DNA from: Lachnospiraceae bacterium
GTDB lineage: Bacteria > Bacillota > Clostridia > Lachnospirales > Lachnospiraceae
Length of the DNA stretch: 43,448 bases
Direction: 5' to 3'
NCBI GenBank assembly: GCA_017536965.1
Contig: JAFWCK010000021.1
Coordinates: 1 to 43,448 of the forward strand
Below the pieces are notes generated by a model. The model did not search any database, was not told the origin of the DNA, and saw nothing but the letters and a program-made list of their open reading frames with translations. Positions 18,044 through 26,376 of this stretch are shown piece by piece. The number at the start of each line of letters is the position of its first letter. The first letter of the stretch is position 1. The position numbers and the translations under genes are program-made.

Positions 18044-19426
18044 ATGATACATCAGACAGAAACCATAGCAGCAATTGCGACTGCAATGAATAATTCCGGC
18101 ATCGGGATCATCCGGATCAGCGGCGAAGATGCATTTTCCGTCATTCGGAAGATCTTTCGTCCTGCAAAGGAAAAAGATATGGATACCGTTGCTTCTCATA
18201 CGGTTCACTACGGAACCATTATGGATGGAGAGCGGATCGTGGACGAAGTGCTGGTGCTGATCATGCGCGCGCCGCATACCTATACCCGGGAAGATACCGT
18301 GGAGATCGACTGCCATGGCGGAATGTATGTCTTAAATAAAACACTGGAACTGGTCCTGAAAAACGGAGCCAGAGCGGCAGAACCGGGCGAATTCACTAAG
18401 CGAGCCTTTTTAAACGGACGAATTGACTTAAGTCAGGCGGAGGCCGTGATCGATGTGATCAATGCGGAGAACGATTTTGCTTTAAAAAGCGCCATGACAC
18501 AGCTTAAGGGCAGTGTTTCGGAAAAAGTCCGGAAAGAACGTGCGCTTCTGCTCTCCCAGATTGCATATATTGAAGCGGCGCTGGATGATCCGGAGCATAT
18601 AGAGATGGAAGGCTATGGCTCTACTCTACTCCCGATCCTTTCTGAATGCCGTGAGGATATCAGGCAACTTTTGGAAAACGCCGATGACGGCCGGATCATG
18701 AAGGAAGGCATCCGCACAGTTATCCTGGGAAAGCCGAACGTTGGGAAATCTTCTCTTCTGAACGCACTTCTTGGACAGGAGAGAGCAATCGTAACCGATA
18801 TAGCCGGGACAACAAGAGATGCCCTGGAAGAAAGTCTGCGCATTCATGATGTGACATTAAACGTGATCGATACAGCCGGCATTCGGAATACGGAAGATGT
18901 GATCGAAAAGATTGGTGTGGATAAAGCAAAAGAATATGCAAAAGAAGCAGATCTGATCGTTTTTGTGGTTGATACGTCGCGTCCTTTAGATGAGGATGAT
19001 TATGAGATCCTTCAGATCATCCGGGATAAAAAGGTCATTGCACTGTTCAACAAGCAGGATCTTGCAGTCGCAGCGGATCTGAAAACGTTAAAAGAGGAAC
19101 TGGGACAGATCCCGGTGATCGAAACATCGATCGTGGAAAATACCGGGCTGGATCAGTTTGTGTCGACCGTTCGCGAAATGTTCTACAAGAAAGAGATCAA
19201 TTTCAACGACCAGGTCTATATTACAAATGCCCGGCAGAAAAGCGCACTGGCAGCAGCAGAAGATGCACTGACCAAAGCGATGGATAGTATCAATATGGGT
19301 ATGTCGGAAGATTTCTTTACCATTGATATGATGGAAGCCTATACCCAGCTGGGACTTTTAATTGGTGAAACGGTGGAAGATGATCTGGCAGATGAAATCT
19401 TCTCCCGCTTCTGCATGGGAAAATAA
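18044..19426 (+). CDS. mnmE: tRNA modification GTPase MnmE
   Basis: MnmE (460 residues) works with MnmG to place the carboxymethylaminomethyl/aminomethyl group on wobble U34 of certain tRNAs. The N-terminal domain begins TIAAIATAMNNSGIGIIRISG. The G domain has GKPNVGKSS (P-loop) near 224-232, DIAGTTRD (switch I) and DTAGI (G3), and NKQD (G4). The C-terminal FCMGK gives the catalytic Cys of the C-x-G-K motif. I used the ATG at 18044; an in-frame TTG at 18026 lies inside the terminator. mnmG follows after 54 bases. Confidence 0.97.
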   Translation: MIHQTETIAAIATAMNNSGIGIIRISGEDAFSVIRKIFRPAKEKDMDTVASHTVHYGTIMDGERIVDEVLVLIMRAPHTYTREDTVEIDCHGGMYVLNKTLELVLKNGARAAEPGEFTKRAFLNGRIDLSQAEAVIDVINAENDFALKSAMTQLKGSVSEKVRKERALLLSQIAYIEAALDDPEHIEMEGYGSTLLPILSECREDIRQLLENADDGRIMKEGIRTVILGKPNVGKSSLLNALLGQERAIVTDIAGTTRDALEESLRIHDVTLNVIDTAGIRNTEDVIEKIGVDKAKEYAKEADLIVFVVDTSRPLDEDDYEILQIIRDKKVIALFNKQDLAVAADLKTLKEELGQIPVIETSIVENTGLDQFVSTVREMFYKKEINFNDQVYITNARQKSALAAAEDALTKAMDSINMGMSEDFFTIDMMEAYTQLGLLIGETVEDDLADEIFSRFCMGK

Positions 19427-19435
19427 GAAAAATTA

Positions 19436-19456
19436 CTTATACGAATTCCGTATAAG
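19436..19456. repeat. Perfect 8-bp inverted repeat between mnmE and mnmG
   Basis: CTTATACG and CGTATAAG flank a five-base loop. No T-tract follows, so this is not a typical terminator. It may be a processing site or operator; the function is unknown. Confidence 0.4.
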
Positions 19457-19480
19457 AAAAACAATACAGAGGAATACTCT

Positions 19481-21358
19481 ATGACGCATGTAATTGAGGA
19501 ATATGATGTAGTCGTTGTCGGCGCAGGCCATGCCGGCTGTGAGGCTGCGCTGGCAGCAGCACGGCTTGGAAAGAAAACGATTGTTTTTACAGTCAGCGTG
19601 GACAGTATCGCGCTGATGCCGTGCAACCCGAATATTGGCGGGACCAGCAAGGGACATCTGGTAAAAGAGCTGGATGCCTTGGGCGGCGAGATGGGCAAAA
19701 ATATAGATAAGACCTTTATCCAGTCCCGTATGCTGAATTTGTCCAAGGGACCTGCAGTCCACTCTCTTCGTGCACAGGCAGATAAACAGGATTATTCCCG
19801 TGAAATGCGGAAAACACTGGAAAATACAGATAATCTGACTATTCGGCAGGCCGAAGTGGCTGAGCTGATCGTTGAAGAGGGTAAGATCCGCGGTGTCAAA
19901 ACATATTCTGGCGGAGAGTACCGCGCAAAGGCAGTGGTCCTGGCAACAGGGACTTATCTGAAAGCGCGCTGCATATATGGAGACGTCAGTAATTATACCG
20001 GGCCAAATGGCCTGCAGGCCGCAAACCATTTGAGTGCTTCTCTGGAGCAGAATGGGATTGCCATCCGCCGGTTTAAGACGGGAACACCGGCCAGAGTAGA
20101 TAAACGCAGCCTGGATTTTTCCAAAATGCAGGAACAAAAGGGAGATGTCCCAATTGTGCCATTCTCTTTTTCTACAGATCCCGCAACGATCCAGAAAGAA
20201 CAGGTCTCCTGCTGGCTGACCTATACTAATGAGGAGACGCACCGGATCATCCGGGAAAACATTGACCGCTCTCCTCTCTTTTCCGGCGCCATTGAAGGAA
20301 CCGGACCTAGGTACTGCCCTTCTATTGAAGATAAAGTGGTGAAATTTCCCGACAAACCGCGGCATCAGATTTTTGTGGAGCCAGAAGGCAATTACACCAA
20401 CGAGATGTATCTTTCCGGCATGAGTTCTTCTCTTCCGGAAGATGTTCAGTTTGCTATGTATAAGACCCTGCCTGGCCTGGAGAATGTCCGTATCGTCCGG
20501 AATGCATATGCGATTGAATATGATTGCATTTACGCGACAGACATTAAAGCAAGCCTGGAATTTAAGGCAATTAAAGGACTTTTCAGCGCAGGACAGTTAA
20601 ATGGCAGCTCCGGCTATGAAGAAGCCGCCGCACAAGGCCTGATGGCTGGTGTGAATGCGGCCCGTCAGATTGATGGTAAGGAACCGGTGATCTTAGACCG
20701 TTCGCAGGCTTATATTGGTGTGCTGATCGATGATCTGGTAACAAAAGAAAACCTGGAACCATATCGAATGATGACAAGCCGTGCGGAATACCGCCTTTTG
20801 CTCAGACAGGACAATGCGGATCTGCGTCTGACCGAGATCGGCTATGAGATCGGTCTGGTCAGTGAAGAACGGATGCAGAAAGTCAGAGAGAAAAAAGCAC
20901 TGATTGAAGCGGAAGTCGCCCGGGTAAAAGAGATCCCGATCGGGGCCAATGCCAAAACACAGGAGGTCCTGGAACGGAACGGAAGTTCCCCGTTAAATAA
21001 CGGAACAACGCTTGGGGAGCTGATCCGGCGTCCGGAGCTGGATTACGAAAAACTACTAGATTTAGATGTGGAACATAAAGAATTGCCACAAGATGTAATA
21101 GAACAGATCAATATTGAGATCAAATATGAAGGCTATATTGCCCGCCAGCAGAAACAGGTGGATGAATTCAGACGTGTCGAAAACAGAAAGCTGGATGAAA
21201 ACATCGATTATAAGAGCATCAGCGGACTTCGTCTGGAGGCCGGACAGAAGCTGGATAAATTTAAACCGCATTCAATCGGACAGGCATCCCGCATCTCGGG
21301 CGTGACACCGGCAGATATTTCGGTGCTGTTGGTATACCTCTCCAAAGAAGGAAAGTGA
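19481..21358 (+). CDS. mnmG: tRNA U34 carboxymethylaminomethyl synthase subunit MnmG
   Basis: The 625-residue FAD protein is the partner of MnmE in U34 modification. The Rossmann motif [13 protein letters not shown] is at the N-terminus. The family signatures [39 protein letters not shown] and [17 protein letters not shown] follow in the usual order. The C-terminal helical domain ([10 protein letters not shown]) binds MnmE and tRNA. The length is standard. The last codon overlaps rsmG by one base, with the rsmG ATG formed from the TGATG junction. Confidence 0.98.
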   Translation: MTHVIEEYDVVVVGAGHAGCEAALAAARLGKKTIVFTVSVDSIALMPCNPNIGGTSKGHLVKELDALGGEMGKNIDKTFIQSRMLNLSKGPAVHSLRAQADKQDYSREMRKTLENTDNLTIRQAEVAELIVEEGKIRGVKTYSGGEYRAKAVVLATGTYLKARCIYGDVSNYTGPNGLQAANHLSASLEQNGIAIRRFKTGTPARVDKRSLDFSKMQEQKGDVPIVPFSFSTDPATIQKEQVSCWLTYTNEETHRIIRENIDRSPLFSGAIEGTGPRYCPSIEDKVVKFPDKPRHQIFVEPEGNYTNEMYLSGMSSSLPEDVQFAMYKTLPGLENVRIVRNAYAIEYDCIYATDIKASLEFKAIKGLFSAGQLNGSSGYEEAAAQGLMAGVNAARQIDGKEPVILDRSQAYIGVLIDDLVTKENLEPYRMMTSRAEYRLLLRQDNADLRLTEIGYEIGLVSEERMQKVREKKALIEAEVARVKEIPIGANAKTQEVLERNGSSPLNNGTTLGELIRRPELDYEKLLDLDVEHKELPQDVIEQINIEIKYEGYIARQQKQVDEFRRVENRKLDENIDYKSISGLRLEAGQKLDKFKPHSIGQASRISGVTPADISVLLVYLSKEGK

Positions 21359-22137
21359 TGTTTCACGTGAAACATTTTGAAAAACTGGCAGAATTTGCCA
21401 GACAAACCCAAATCAAATATGGGGAACGGGAGCAGAAACAATTTGAAGACCTCTGCTCTCTTCTTGTTGAAGAAAATAAAGTCATGAATCTGACTGCGAT
21501 TGAAGATCCGGAAGAAATCGAGATCAAGCACTTTATTGACTCTCTGGAAGCGGTTCCTCTCCTCTGCTCCCTTTGGGCAGAAAAAATCTTTGAGATCCGT
21601 ACCGAGCTTCTGCCACAGGACGCATCCTTCCGCCTGATCGATGTCGGGACTGGTGCGGGATTCCCGGGGCTCCCTTTAAAAATAGCGTTTCCGTCGGCAG
21701 AATTTGTTCTGATGGATTCTCTGAACAAACGTATCAATTTTATCAATAAAATCATTGAAAGCCTTGAATTAACAGGCATTTCTGCTATAGCCGCCCGCGC
21801 AGAAGATATGGCAAAAGTCGGCAGTGTTTCACGTGAAACATTTGACTTTTGCGTTTCCAGAGCGGTTGCTTCTCTGCCTGTTCTTTTGGAATATTGCCTG
21901 CCGTTCGTGCAGATCAATGGATTCTGCATTTTATATAAATCCGGGGATTATGAGGAAGAATTAAACGAAGCACAGGCAGCGCTGCAGGAACTGGGCGGCA
22001 AACTGGTTGATGTGCAGGATTTCTTTCTGCCGGAAACAGATATCCGCCGCAGTCTTCTTGTGATCCGCAAAACAAAAGCGACGCCGGATAAATATCCGCG
22101 CCGCCCGGGAAAACCATCTAAATCACCAATCCGGTGA
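21358..22137 (+). CDS. rsmG: 16S rRNA m7G527 methyltransferase RsmG
   Basis: RsmG (259 residues) methylates N7 of G527 in 16S rRNA using S-adenosylmethionine. The SAM-binding loop is LIDVGTGAGFPGLPLKIAFP, and the helix VSRAVASLPVLLEY carries conserved contacts. The ATG at 21358 begins MFHVKH, a start dictated by a parS site embedded in the first codons; a second parS site encodes part of VSRET near residue 157-161. The gene overlaps mnmG by one base at TGATG. The C-terminal tail is basic (PRRPGKPSKS). Confidence 0.97.
   Translation: MFHVKHFEKLAEFARQTQIKYGEREQKQFEDLCSLLVEENKVMNLTAIEDPEEIEIKHFIDSLEAVPLLCSLWAEKIFEIRTELLPQDASFRLIDVGTGAGFPGLPLKIAFPSAEFVLMDSLNKRINFINKIIESLELTGISAIAARAEDMAKVGSVSRETFDFCVSRAVASLPVLLEYCLPFVQINGFCILYKSGDYEEELNEAQAALQELGGKLVDVQDFFLPETDIRRSLLVIRKTKATPDKYPRRPGKPSKSPIR
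21359..21374. promoter_or_regulatory. parS: parS centromere site 1, inside rsmG
   Basis: TGTTTCACGTGAAACA is a perfect 16-base palindrome matching the B. subtilis/Firmicutes parS sequence bound by ParB/Spo0J. It occupies codons 1-6 of rsmG. Confidence 0.95.
21825..21840. promoter_or_regulatory. parS: parS centromere site 2, inside rsmG
   Basis: This is a second identical 16-base palindrome TGTTTCACGTGAAACA, 466 bases from site 1, read in a different codon phase within rsmG. Confidence 0.95.
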
Positions 22138-22147
22138 TTAATTTTAC
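22121..22147 (+). terminator. Weak terminator at the rsmG/hydrolase convergent junction
   Basis: AATCACC and GGTGATT (seven pairs, five-base loop) overlap the rsmG stop and are followed by AATTTTAC. The two convergent genes are only six bases apart, so this short hairpin may serve both strands. Confidence 0.5.
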
Positions 22148-22920
22148 ATCAAAGAAGTTCCAATATCACCATATGTAAATGTTTTCGGTTCTTTGGCCGG
22201 ATCACCAAATACAATGATCTCCGGTTTTAAAAGCTCCGGCCGTTTTCCGATGTCACTTGTCAGATGTCCTGTCAGGCGGCTTGCAAATACATGCCGGCCT
22301 TCTTTATCAAACGGCGCCGCACCGGTCAGGCTGTAGATGTTGTAAAGAAATGTACCAAAGATTGGGAAATCCAATACAGATTTCAGCTTTAAAGCAAAAG
22401 GTTTTGCTGCTTTTAAGTTTTCGGAACGGCATGGGTCGATCAAAACGATCTTTCCAAGCCTGGATTCATCAAAATGATATGCCTGCAAAGCAGTTAATGC
22501 AGAGCCATCACACGCGACAACATCTGTGATCTCGCCAATTACGTTCTTAATAAAATCCTGAATCAACTGAACATAAAGGAAATTTGTATAGGTGATCCAT
22601 GGTTTATCTGAAAAACCAAATCCCAAAAGGTCTACGGAATACACCGTATGTTTGTCTGCCAGGTATTTGGACAAGGATTCCAGATCCTTTGATGAGTGAG
22701 AAGGCTCAAATCCGTGCAAAAGAAGCACAGGAGCGCCGTATCCGCGTTTCCTGTAAAAGACACGGCCAAATTTCCAGTCATAAAACTTGCCATTTTCCGG
22801 CAGAGGCCCGCGTTTGCGGTCTCCAATATAGGAAAAGATCAAGTTTACGCCTGCAATGACCGCAAAGATCTTCAGCGCTATAGAAATGATCCAATAAAAA
22901 ACTTTTCCGATTTTTTTCAT
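22144..22920 (-). CDS. Alpha/beta hydrolase-fold protein with Asp at the nucleophile position
   Basis: The 258-residue product has an N-terminal TM segment (about residues 8-30) and an alpha/beta-hydrolase fold, so it is probably membrane-anchored. The oxyanion-hole strand LLLHGF is at 66-71 and YSVDLLGFGFSDKP at 94-107 is typical. At the nucleophile elbow the sequence is ACDGS (136-140), so Asp138 replaces the usual Ser. An acidic residue appears at VFGDP (Asp240), but the protein ends soon after and I see no catalytic His near the C-terminus. It may be an Asp-nucleophile enzyme (as in epoxide hydrolases), or a non-catalytic relative. I chose the ATG at 22920, which has AGGGAG upstream. It opposes its neighbours and splits rsmG from parA. 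Confidence 0.75.
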   Translation of the reverse strand: MKKIGKVFYWIISIALKIFAVIAGVNLIFSYIGDRKRGPLPENGKFYDWKFGRVFYRKRGYGAPVLLLHGFEPSHSSKDLESLSKYLADKHTVYSVDLLGFGFSDKPWITYTNFLYVQLIQDFIKNVIGEITDVVACDGSALTALQAYHFDESRLGKIVLIDPCRSENLKAAKPFALKLKSVLDFPIFGTFLYNIYSLTGAAPFDKEGRHVFASRLTGHLTSDIGKRPELLKPEIIVFGDPAKEPKTFTYGDIGTSLM

Positions 22921-22948
22921 AAAATAAATCTCCCTGGTCAATATAGAA

Positions 22949-22977
22949 ATTATAGTATAGACGGCCTGTTTAATCAA
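22949..22977 (-). promoter_or_regulatory. Promoter of the alpha/beta hydrolase gene
   Basis: On the minus strand TTGATT (22977-22972) and a perfect TATAAT (22954-22949) are spaced by 17 bases, 29 bases ahead of the start codon. Confidence 0.75.
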
Positions 22978-23067
22978 TAGAGAATCACGAGAGAGGAGAG
23001 AACAGACTTGAAGAAAACGATTTATATACATGAATTTTGCTCATGTTAAAAAAAGAGAAATTGAAAA

Positions 23068-23083
23068 TGTTTCACGTGAAACA
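23068..23083. promoter_or_regulatory. parS: parS centromere site 3, upstream of parA
   Basis: This third perfect TGTTTCACGTGAAACA lies in the non-coding gap 95 bases before parA, directly upstream of its -35 element. ParB spreading from here could repress parAB. Confidence 0.95.
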
Positions 23084-23102
23084 AAAAATAGCCGCAAAAG
23101 GG

Positions 23103-23131
23103 TTGATATTGCAAAAATCATTGTGTATAAT
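23103..23131 (+). promoter_or_regulatory. Promoter of parA-parB
   Basis: TTGATA (23103-23108) and TATAAT (23126-23131) are spaced by 17 bases. It lies 19 bases past parS site 3 and about 30 bases before the parA ATG. Confidence 0.8.
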
Positions 23132-23162
23132 CGCGTCTATTGTAGGGTAATAGGAGTATTTT

Positions 23163-23927
23163 ATGGCAAGAACGATTGCCGTCGCCAATCAAAAGGGAGG
23201 CGTCGGAAAGACAACAACGACAATTAATTTATCCGCAGCACTGGCAGAGCAGGGGAAAAAGGTCCTTTTAGTGGATCTGGATCCGCAGGGAAACGCTACC
23301 AGTGGAGTTGGCGTGGACAAAAGAGACCTGGAAAACACGGTCTATGAGCTGTTTGTCGGAAGGACCACGCTGGATGAATGCCTGTTAGAGACGGATTTCC
23401 TTAATTTATCCGTCCTTCCTGCCAATATTAATCTCTCCGGTGCGGAGATCGACCTGATCGATATGGAAAACCGGGAGTATCATCTGAAAGATATTCTGCA
23501 GCAGATCAAGGATGACTACGATTTTATTTTAATTGATTGTCCGCCGTCACTGAACATGCTGACTGTGAATGCAATGACCGCAGCGGACACGGTATTAGTC
23601 CCGATCCAATGCGAGTATTATGCATTAGAGGGATTGTCTCAGCTGATCCATACCATCAATTTGGTAAAGAAGAGACTGAATCCGCATCTGCAGCTGGAGG
23701 GAGTCGTCTTTACGATGTATGATGCACGGACCAAATTGTCTATGCAGGTCGTAGAGAACGTCAAGCAGACGTTGAAAGAGAACATCTATAACACGATCAT
23801 CCCGCGAAGCATCAAGCTGGCGGAAGCGCCAAGTTACGGGATGCCGATCACAGCATACGCCCCAACCTCACCGGGAGCAGATGCGTACAGGTTGTTGGCA
23901 ATGGAAGTAATCGACCACAAGGTATAG
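23163..23927 (+). CDS. parA: Chromosome partitioning ATPase ParA (Soj)
   Basis: The 254-residue ParA/MinD-type ATPase works with ParB and parS to segregate new origins, and in B. subtilis Soj also regulates DnaA. The deviant Walker A KGGVGKTTTT is at about residues 11-20 (KGGxGK with the signature lysine), DLDPQGNAT follows near 38-46 and DFILIDCPPSL is the Walker B region. It has no N-terminal DNA-binding extension, so it is the short chromosomal type. It is transcribed in the same direction as parB, which begins 61 bases later. Confidence 0.98.
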   Translation: MARTIAVANQKGGVGKTTTTINLSAALAEQGKKVLLVDLDPQGNATSGVGVDKRDLENTVYELFVGRTTLDECLLETDFLNLSVLPANINLSGAEIDLIDMENREYHLKDILQQIKDDYDFILIDCPPSLNMLTVNAMTAADTVLVPIQCEYYALEGLSQLIHTINLVKKRLNPHLQLEGVVFTMYDARTKLSMQVVENVKQTLKENIYNTIIPRSIKLAEAPSYGMPITAYAPTSPGADAYRLLAMEVIDHKV

Positions 23928-23988
23928 TATTTCAGGTACTATTATAATAGGAAGAAACTCATAAACTTTTTCAGAAAAGGAAGCGGAT

Positions 23989-24873
23989 ATGGCAGTAAAA
24001 AAGAAAGCCGCAAGAGGCGGACTCGGGAAGGGATTAGATCTTTTGATTCCGGTAGAGCCGGCAGAAAAAGAGGAAAAAGATGTTGTTGTTCTGAAGACGT
24101 CTATGCTTGAGCCAAACAAAGAGCAGCCAAGAAAATCGTTCGACAGTGAGAAAATCGATGAACTGGCTCAATCGATCAAGCAGTACGGCATCATCCAGCC
24201 GATCATTGTCTGCAAGAAAGATGATTATTATCAGATCATTGCTGGCGAGCGCAGATGGAGAGCGGCAAAAAAAGCAGGCGTAAAAGAAGTTCCGGTCGTG
24301 GTCAAAGAGTATTCCGACCGGGAGATCGCAGAAATATCGCTGATAGAGAATATTCAGAGAGAAGATCTGAACCCGATCGAAGAAGCGCTCAGCTACAAGC
24401 AGCTGATCGACGATTATCACCTGACACAGGAAGAGCTGGCACAGCGTGTTTCCAAGAGCAGGACCGTGATCACCAATGCAATGCGGCTTTTGAAGCTTCA
24501 TAAAGATGTGCAGAAAATGCTTGTAGACGGAAGACTTTCCGCTGGCCATGCCAGAGCCATCCTGGCGCTGGAAGATCCAAAGCAGCAGCTGAAGATTGCT
24601 AACGAAGTAGTGGAAAAGAACTTGAGCGTTCGTCAGACAGAAGATCTGGTGAAAGAACTCAACGAAGCAAAACCATCTGCGAAGAAAAAAGCTAAAAATG
24701 ATGATGACATGGGATTTATTTACCGGGACCTGGAGAAAAAAATGACAGCAGCCCTGGGAACCAAGGTCAAGATCAAACGGAAAGACAAAGGTAAAGGAAA
24801 GATCGAGATCAGTTACTTTACAGAGGACGAACTCGACAGATTATATGGAATTATCAATAAGGGAGCGAAATAA
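23989..24873 (+). CDS. parB: Chromosome partitioning protein ParB (Spo0J)
   Basis: ParB (294 residues) is the CTP-using clamp that loads at parS. The ParA-stimulating N-terminal tail RGGLGKGLDLLIP is visible. The CTPase domain contains GERRWRAAKKAGV and the ENIQRED motif. The helix-turn-helix LTQEELAQRVSKSRTVITNAMRLLKL recognises parS. A linker and C-terminal dimerisation domain complete it. The stop overlaps the serS start by one base (TAATG). The presence of three parS sites within 2.7 kb supports function. No second ParB-like Noc gene is in the window. Confidence 0.98.
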   Translation: MAVKKKAARGGLGKGLDLLIPVEPAEKEEKDVVVLKTSMLEPNKEQPRKSFDSEKIDELAQSIKQYGIIQPIIVCKKDDYYQIIAGERRWRAAKKAGVKEVPVVVKEYSDREIAEISLIENIQREDLNPIEEALSYKQLIDDYHLTQEELAQRVSKSRTVITNAMRLLKLHKDVQKMLVDGRLSAGHARAILALEDPKQQLKIANEVVEKNLSVRQTEDLVKELNEAKPSAKKKAKNDDDMGFIYRDLEKKMTAALGTKVKIKRKDKGKGKIEISYFTEDELDRLYGIINKGAK

Positions 24874-26159
24874 TGCTGGACATTAAATTTGTTCGTGAGA
24901 ACGCAGAAGCTGTAAAAGAAAATATCAAAAAGAAGTATCAGGATGAGAAGCTCCCGCTGGTTGATGCTGTGATCGCTCTGGACAGAGAAAACAGAGACAT
25001 CAAAGCGGAAGTGGAAGCACTCAGAGCAAATAAAAACAAGATTTCCAAGGAAATCGGAAAGCTCATGGGGCAGGGCCTTAAAGATGAAGCAGAAAAAGTA
25101 AAAGCAGAAGTCGCCAGGGACAATGCCCGGATCGATGAACTGTCTGCCCGTGAAAGGGAAGTAGAAGCGGAACTCAAAGAAAAGATGATGATCATCCCTC
25201 AGATGATCGACCCATCTGTTCCGATCGGTAAAGATGATAGTGAAAATGTTGAAATAGAGCGGTTTGGCGATCCTTTCGTTCCGGATTATGAGATCCCATA
25301 TCATACAGATATCATGGAAAGCTTTAACGGCATCGATCTGGATTCTGCTCACAGAGTATCGGGCAACGGATTCTATTATCTGATGGGCGATATTGCAAGA
25401 CTGCACAGTGCCGTTATCGCATATGCAAGAGATTTCATGATCGACCGCGGATTTACATACTGCGTTCCGCCGTTCATGATCCGCAGCAATGTTGTGACCG
25501 GCGTTATGAGCTTTGCAGAGATGGATGCGATGATGTATAAGATTGAGGGTGAAGACCTTTATCTTATCGGCACCAGCGAACATTCCATGATCGGTAAGTT
25601 TATTGACCAGATCATCGACGAAGACCAGCTGCCGATCACAATGACAAGCTATTCCCCGTGCTTCAGAAAAGAAAAAGGCGCTCACGGACTGGAGGAGAGG
25701 GGAGTATACCGTATCCACCAGTTTGAAAAACAGGAAATGATCGTTGTCTGCAAACCGGAAGAGAGCAAGATCTGGTATGACAAACTGTGGCAGAACACGG
25801 TAGATCTGTTCCGTTCCATGGAGATCCCTGTCCGTACGCTGGAATGCTGCTCGGGAGATCTGGCAGATCTGAAGGTGAAATCCTGTGATGTTGAAGCATG
25901 GTCGCCGCGCCAGAAAAAATATTTCGAGGTAGGCAGTTGTTCTAACCTTGGTGATGCACAGGCAAGAAGACTCATGATCAGAGTAAAGGGTAAAGAGGGC
26001 AGATATCTGGCACATACCCTTAACAATACCGTGGTTGCACCGCCAAGAATGCTGATCGCTTTCCTGGAGAATCACCTGCAGGCCGATGGCAGTGTAACGA
26101 TTCCTGAGGTGCTCCGGCCATACATGGGCGGAAAAGAAGTTCTTGTGCCAAACAAATAA
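24873..26159 (+). CDS. serS: Seryl-tRNA synthetase
   Basis: The 428-residue class II synthetase charges tRNA-Ser. The N-terminal coiled-coil arm (about residues 25-105, charged helices rich in Lys and Glu) holds the long variable arm of tRNA-Ser. The catalytic core shows LIGTSEHSM, motif 2 FRKEKGAHGLEERGVYRIHQF, and motif 3 near the C-terminus in the LNNTVVAPPRMLIAFLENH segment. The last residue context is normal. It is translationally coupled to parB, a common clostridial arrangement. Confidence 0.97.
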   Translation: MLDIKFVRENAEAVKENIKKKYQDEKLPLVDAVIALDRENRDIKAEVEALRANKNKISKEIGKLMGQGLKDEAEKVKAEVARDNARIDELSAREREVEAELKEKMMIIPQMIDPSVPIGKDDSENVEIERFGDPFVPDYEIPYHTDIMESFNGIDLDSAHRVSGNGFYYLMGDIARLHSAVIAYARDFMIDRGFTYCVPPFMIRSNVVTGVMSFAEMDAMMYKIEGEDLYLIGTSEHSMIGKFIDQIIDEDQLPITMTSYSPCFRKEKGAHGLEERGVYRIHQFEKQEMIVVCKPEESKIWYDKLWQNTVDLFRSMEIPVRTLECCSGDLADLKVKSCDVEAWSPRQKKYFEVGSCSNLGDAQARRLMIRVKGKEGRYLAHTLNNTVVAPPRMLIAFLENHLQADGSVTIPEVLRPYMGGKEVLVPNK

Positions 26160-26198
26160 ACACTTTAGTTCTTCACCGCATTACTGCGACAAAGATAA

Positions 26199-26270
26199 GC
26201 CTCCTTAGTTAAATGGATATAACAAGCCCCTCCTAAGGGCTAGTTACAGGTTCGATTCCTGTAGGGGGTG
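26199..26270 (+). tRNA. tRNA-Arg(CCT)
   Basis: A complete cloverleaf can be drawn. The acceptor stem GCCTCCT pairs with AGGGGGT with two G-U pairs and discriminator G. The D stem is GTTA/TAAC, the anticodon stem AGCCC/GGGCT carries loop CTCCTAA with anticodon CCT, and the T arm is ACAGG/CCTGT with loop TTCGATT. CCA is not encoded. It decodes the AGG codon. It sits between serS and livK. Confidence 0.93.
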
Positions 26271-26273
26271 TTT

Positions 26274-26355
26274 GAGAGATTAGAAGAAGCATCTCCAAAA
26301 TCTCTCGGGACAATAAAAGCCCGTAAGGGCCGTAACAAATTAAGCCCACGGGCGA
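26274..26355 (+). other. Structured leader upstream of livK
   Basis: Two stem-loops fill the 106 bases between the tRNA and livK. GAGAGATT (26274-26281) pairs with AATCTCTC (26299-26306). Further on, CCCGT and GGGC (about 26329-26339) pair with GCCC and ACGGG (about 26343-26352) with a small bulge. No T-box or known riboswitch core is visible. It may be a tRNA-processing spacer or a regulatory leader. Confidence 0.4.
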
Positions 26356-26376
26356 AAATGAAAGAAAGGGAAAATC

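Noticed and set aside
17567-18316. A 249-codon minus-strand frame across jag and mnmE
   Set aside because: It is antisense to two conserved genes and crosses the terminator between them; not a gene.
19433-20365. A 310-codon minus-strand frame across the start of mnmG
   Set aside because: Antisense shadow of a conserved gene, with no plausible ribosome binding site or family motif.
24813-26075. A 420-codon open frame on the minus strand across serS
   Set aside because: It lies wholly antisense to a clear seryl-tRNA synthetase and has Cys/His/Phe-rich composition with no recognisable family pattern; it arises from codon bias.
26271-26376. T-box or known riboswitch before livK
   Set aside because: No T-box GGTGG-type core, antiterminator or recognised aptamer is visible.
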